Positions 31,956 through 34,197 of a DNA stretch of 34,197 nt are shown here, one piece after another. The translations under genes were made by a program, and so were the position numbers. Below the pieces are notes generated by a model. That model had not been told where the DNA came from. It did no database searches and saw only the letters and a list, made by a program, of their open reading frames with translations. The number at the start of each line of letters is the position of its first letter. Positions within the stretch are counted from its first letter, which is position 1. This stretch comes from Nocardiopsis sp. (GTDB lineage: Bacteria > Actinomycetota > Actinomycetes > Streptosporangiales > Streptosporangiaceae), in the NCBI GenBank assembly GCA_021154785.1, contig JAJKHX010000114.1:1-34197 (forward strand). The letters are read 5' to 3'.

Positions 31956-32546
31956 GTGGATGACAGCCATTACAGCCTGGTCATCGCCGCGGCCCAGGCC
32001 GCTGGGCCGTGTGTTCCCGGTGAGGAGGCGGCCTGGGGCCGCCGGGTGCACGGCCTTACCGTGGACCTGCACCTGATCGCCCAGCAGGCGAAGCAGGACA
32101 TCGACCGGCTGGAGTCGTCACGGACCTTCATCGCGTTCCTGGAAAACGTCGAGATCGAGGAGTCGAGCCGCCGCGGTCTGCTGACGCTGCGCCTGCCGTC
32201 GGGTGAGGCGGAGACGATCCGCACCGAGCAGAAGGACACCGACCGCGGCCAGGCGCTGATCGACCGGGCCCAGTCCCTGGAAGGCCGCTGGGTGCTGGTC
32301 TACCGGTACAACGAGCGGAAGGCCGGGCAGCGGAACCAGTCGGTCCGCATGCTGGCGCACCTGCTGGATCTGGGCATGGACGGAGCCGTGCCCAGCACCA
32401 CGGCGAAGAAGATGGTGCTGCAGGAGGCGGGCGGGGACGTGGCCCGCGCACAGCGGGCGTGGGCCGAGGCGGGCCTGCCGGGAAGCGGGCCAGTCAGCGC
32501 CGAGCAGCTGGAACAGGCCCGCGCAGTGGCACGGGCGGCAGGCTGA
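31956..32546 (+). CDS. hypothetical protein, probably leaderless
   Basis: The 196-aa product starts at GTG 31956. There is no Shine-Dalgarno; GATAAT (31943-31948) ends 7 nt before the GTG, as in leaderless actinomycete genes. The protein is soluble. A helical N-terminal part (HYSLVIAAAQAAG, VDLHLIAQQAKQDIDRL) is followed by a beta-rich middle (GLLTLRLPSGEAETIRTEQKD, GRWVLVYRYNE) and a helical tail. The middle could be a small barrel of OB type, judged from pattern only. It is bracketed by the two direct copies of the 18-bp repeat and precedes the recombinase-like gene, so it may belong to a small mobile module. Function unknown. Confidence 0.7.
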   Translation: MDDSHYSLVIAAAQAAGPCVPGEEAAWGRRVHGLTVDLHLIAQQAKQDIDRLESSRTFIAFLENVEIEESSRRGLLTLRLPSGEAETIRTEQKDTDRGQALIDRAQSLEGRWVLVYRYNERKAGQRNQSVRMLAHLLDLGMDGAVPSTTAKKMVLQEAGGDVARAQRAWAEAGLPGSGPVSAEQLEQARAVARAAG

Positions 32547-32586
32547 TAACCGTCGGACCGACGGCGGGCACATCACGGAAAGACGT

Positions 32587-32604
32587 TGATAACAGCAAGA
32601 AGCG
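32587..32604 (+). repeat. 18-bp repeat, copy 2
   Basis: TGATAACAGCAAGAAGCG, direct relative to copy 1 and inverted relative to copy 3. With copy 3 it frames a 176-bp dyad-symmetric segment. Confidence 0.85.
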
Positions 32605-32646
32605 TTCAAGTGATCAGGTCGGCCCTCGCACTCGGGGGAGTGGACT

Positions 32647-32701
32647 GGTCCGGGTCGATCCGGCTCGGACCGATCCGAGTCAAATCGATTCGTCCCGGAC
32701 C
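32647..32701. repeat. nested inverted repeats between repeat copies 2 and 3
   Basis: GGTCCGGG (32647-32654) pairs with CCCGGACC (32694-32701). Inside, CTCGGA (32664-32669) pairs with TCCGAG (32674-32679). Both centres lie within a few bases of the centre of the copy 2/copy 3 pair. An A-run follows on the plus strand, so it is not a plus-strand terminator. Confidence 0.7.
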
Positions 32702-32747
32702 CGTAAAAAACCTTGCAGATTGACATGAAGCCACGTCGATGCTCTCA

Positions 32748-32763
32748 GCTTCTTGCTGTTATC
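32748..32763 (-). repeat. 16-bp repeat, copy 3 (inverted)
   Basis: GCTTCTTGCTGTTATC is the exact reverse complement of GATAACAGCAAGAAGC. TTGCTG (32753-32758) inside it is the candidate -35 of the recombinase-like gene, 18 nt before TATTCT (32777-32782). Confidence 0.85.
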
Positions 32764-32788
32764 GGGTTCGGGTCGCTATTCTTCGGAC

Positions 32789-33655
32789 ATGCCATCAGGG
32801 GAGACACGCCGCCCGGCACGCGACGCTATCGACGCCTTCGTCCGTCACCTGTCGGGCCGCCAGCTGGCGGATGCCACGCTGCGGATCCGCAGGCACGTCC
32901 TGGACGAGTACCTGCAGCACGCTGAGCAGGCCGCCGGTGCTACCGGCATCTCGGTCGTCGAGCTCATGGATCCCGCGCGTGCCGCCGCGTGGCTCGCTGA
33001 CGCGTCCGCCGGGAAGACCCGCACCCGCAACAGCCTCTACGGGCCCGCGGCGGCCGCGTACTCCAACTCGATGCGGGTCCGCGTCGACTCCTACAACGCC
33101 TTCGCCGAGTTCCTGGGGCGGCCAGGCCGGCTGGACAGCCAGGCGCCCGCCAGCGGCTTCAGCCTGACGCCCGCCGACACCGAGCGTCTCCTCCACGACC
33201 TGTCCGTCCGCAGGCCCGTGCACGCCAACGCGGCGACGGCACTGCGCACCGTCGCCGTGGCCGCGCTCGTCGCCGACACCGGACGGGGCGTCCCCGAGCT
33301 CGCCCGGCTCAGGCTCGGCGCGCTGCACCTCGACGGCGTGGCGCGCGTCGAGCTCGGCGATGAGTCGTGCCCGCTCGGCGCCGCGACCGTGCAGATCCTG
33401 AACCGCTGGCTCCTGGCCCGGGCGGAGATCATCGCCGAGCTCGAGGGCAGTGATCCCGGGCACCTGTGGATCCCGACCAAGCCAGGCCGCCCCCGGGGCG
33501 GCAACCCGCCGGTCAAGCCGGGCCTGACCCGCGCTGCGGTCCGCACCCTGCACGCCGCGCACCGCAGCCTCGTCAGCCAGGTGCTCGGCACCCCGCTGCG
33601 GCCTGGTGCCTTCCGCGTGCCGGCGCAGTCACGACCTGGCGGGGGAGCGGCGTAG
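32789..33655 (+). CDS. tyrosine-recombinase-like protein lacking catalytic residues
   Basis: The 288-aa product has a two-domain layout like XerD-type recombinases: a helical core-binding N-terminus (DAIDAFVRHLSGRQLADATLRIRRHVLDEYL...) and a region like the catalytic-domain start (TVAVAALVADTGRGVPELARLRLGALHLDG). The typical TGLRxSEL reads TGRGVPEL, shifting or losing the first catalytic Arg. No HxLRHT box or C-terminal Tyr is visible; the end is RPGAFRVPAQSRPGGGAA. It may bind DNA without recombining, or be truncated. ATG 32789 lacks a Shine-Dalgarno; TATTCT ends 6 nt before, so it is probably leaderless. Repeat copy 3 overlaps its -35. Confidence 0.72.
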   Translation: MPSGETRRPARDAIDAFVRHLSGRQLADATLRIRRHVLDEYLQHAEQAAGATGISVVELMDPARAAAWLADASAGKTRTRNSLYGPAAAAYSNSMRVRVDSYNAFAEFLGRPGRLDSQAPASGFSLTPADTERLLHDLSVRRPVHANAATALRTVAVAALVADTGRGVPELARLRLGALHLDGVARVELGDESCPLGAATVQILNRWLLARAEIIAELEGSDPGHLWIPTKPGRPRGGNPPVKPGLTRAAVRTLHAAHRSLVSQVLGTPLRPGAFRVPAQSRPGGGAA

Positions 33656-33665
33656 GGGACCTACG

Positions 33666-34197
33666 TCAGTGCGTCGCGAGCGTGAAGATCACTGCCTGCC
33701 GGCTGAGGGCCGGGGCGACCGGGCCTATCCCGGTCAGCGCAGAGCGGGTGGCCTCCAGCGCGGTGATCTCATGTGTCCGCCCTGTGCCGGAACCGGTGAT
33801 GCCGCTGACGTGCGGCCGCGCCCACCTGTTCCCGGCACCGAGCGTCCACACGACAACCTCCTGCCCGCCAGTCCCGCTATATTCCCCGGCGGCGGCGAAG
33901 CCGCGGGTGCTGGCGGTGAGCGCGGTGACGGCCGTGTCGGGCCCGGGCAGGCCGAGCGGTATCTCCCGCCAGGTCATGCCGCTATCCGTCGAGAGCTCGG
34001 CAAACGCCCGGGTGGCCGCTCCGGTAATGGCGGGACCGCCAGTCGCGACGACGCGGCTGCCGCTGACCGCGATCTGGTTGAGCTGGGCGTTGGGCGCACC
34101 GGCGGGAAGCGGCAGCACGATCGTCCGCCAGACCCGGCCGTTGGACGTCACCCACACAGCGGGCTTGCCCTGGTGCGAGCCGACTGACACGAAGCCA
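33666..34197 (-). CDS. partial propeller-like protein, 5' end outside window
   Basis: The frame is open to the window edge and ends at 33666. The visible part (about 177 codons) has WD/BNR-like spacing: VWVTSNGRVWRTIVLP, AELSTDSGMTWREIPL (Asp-box-like) and EVVVWTLGAGNRWARP. It is probably the C-terminal part of an exported propeller protein. The start, signal peptide and total length are not visible. It converges on the recombinase-like gene with 10 nt between. Confidence 0.7.
   Translation of the reverse strand, partial: GFVSVGSHQGKPAVWVTSNGRVWRTIVLPLPAGAPNAQLNQIAVSGSRVVATGGPAITGAATRAFAELSTDSGMTWREIPLGLPGPDTAVTALTASTRGFAAAGEYSGTGGQEVVVWTLGAGNRWARPHVSGITGSGTGRTHEITALEATRSALTGIGPVAPALSRQAVIFTLATH

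Noticed and set aside
31804-32763. CRISPR-like array
   Set aside because: Only three copies, unequal spacing, one inverted and no cas genes.
26000-34197. Prophage or integrative element called as a whole
   Set aside because: Only a degenerate recombinase-like gene, repeats and IS relics are seen; no structural, replication or transfer genes and no tRNA attachment site.

Overview
The window is about 34 kb of very GC-rich DNA with strong G/C preference at third codon positions and frequent GTG starts. It carries SARP, PaaX, MerR, RsbW-like, LLM and Rv2466c-like (mycothiol-linked) families. Together these point to a filamentous actinomycete. The genus cannot be fixed from the sequence. No rRNA, tRNA or CRISPR array was seen.

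Region 1 (1-7.6 kb) holds a GH3 lipoprotein and then a compact aromatic catabolism locus. A PaaX-family regulator is divergent from boxC-boxB-benzoate:CoA ligase-GNAT. Benzoate would be activated to benzoyl-CoA, epoxidised by BoxB and ring-opened by BoxC. Two overlapping, face-to-face promoters share one palindrome, and a 13-bp-stem hairpin closes the operon. The BoxA reductase and the BoxD-type aldehyde dehydrogenase are not in the window.

Region 2 (7.6-12.1 kb) is the best candidate for an under-described system. A TPR protein with a C-terminal CHAT (caspase-like) protease domain is divergent from a subtilisin-family (S8) protease with no signal peptide. A small predicted beta-sandwich protein converges on the CHAT gene. 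The two protease genes share a 63-bp intergenic region, and the CHAT gene looks leaderless.

Region 3 (12-26 kb) is ordinary chromosomal content. In order it holds a NAD-type malic enzyme, a DsbA-like protein, a lipase-like hydrolase, and a divergent MFS/MerR pair with a perfect 20-bp dyad. After these come an LLM oxidoreductase, an anchored hypothetical, a proline-iminopeptidase-like hydrolase, an AlkZ-like winged-helix protein, a GlsB/YeaQ membrane protein, a MetRS, a nucleoside deaminase, an RsbW-like ATPase, a MOSC protein and a Rid protein. The metG frame has no stop at its expected end and reads antisense through the whole GlsB gene.

Region 4 (25.9-34.2 kb) is an accessory or decaying zone. 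It has a phospholipase D remnant, a secreted ricin-type lectin, a frameshifted and internally deleted ISL3 transposase, an orphan small ORF, a short SARP regulator, a secreted six-Asp-box sialidase-like protein, a second ISL3 tail on the other strand and a gene remnant with in-frame stops. It ends with two probably leaderless genes: a hypothetical and a tyrosine-recombinase-like protein without recognisable catalytic residues. These are interspersed with three copies of a 16-18 bp repeat, two of which enclose a nested dyad. A partial propeller-like protein runs off the end.
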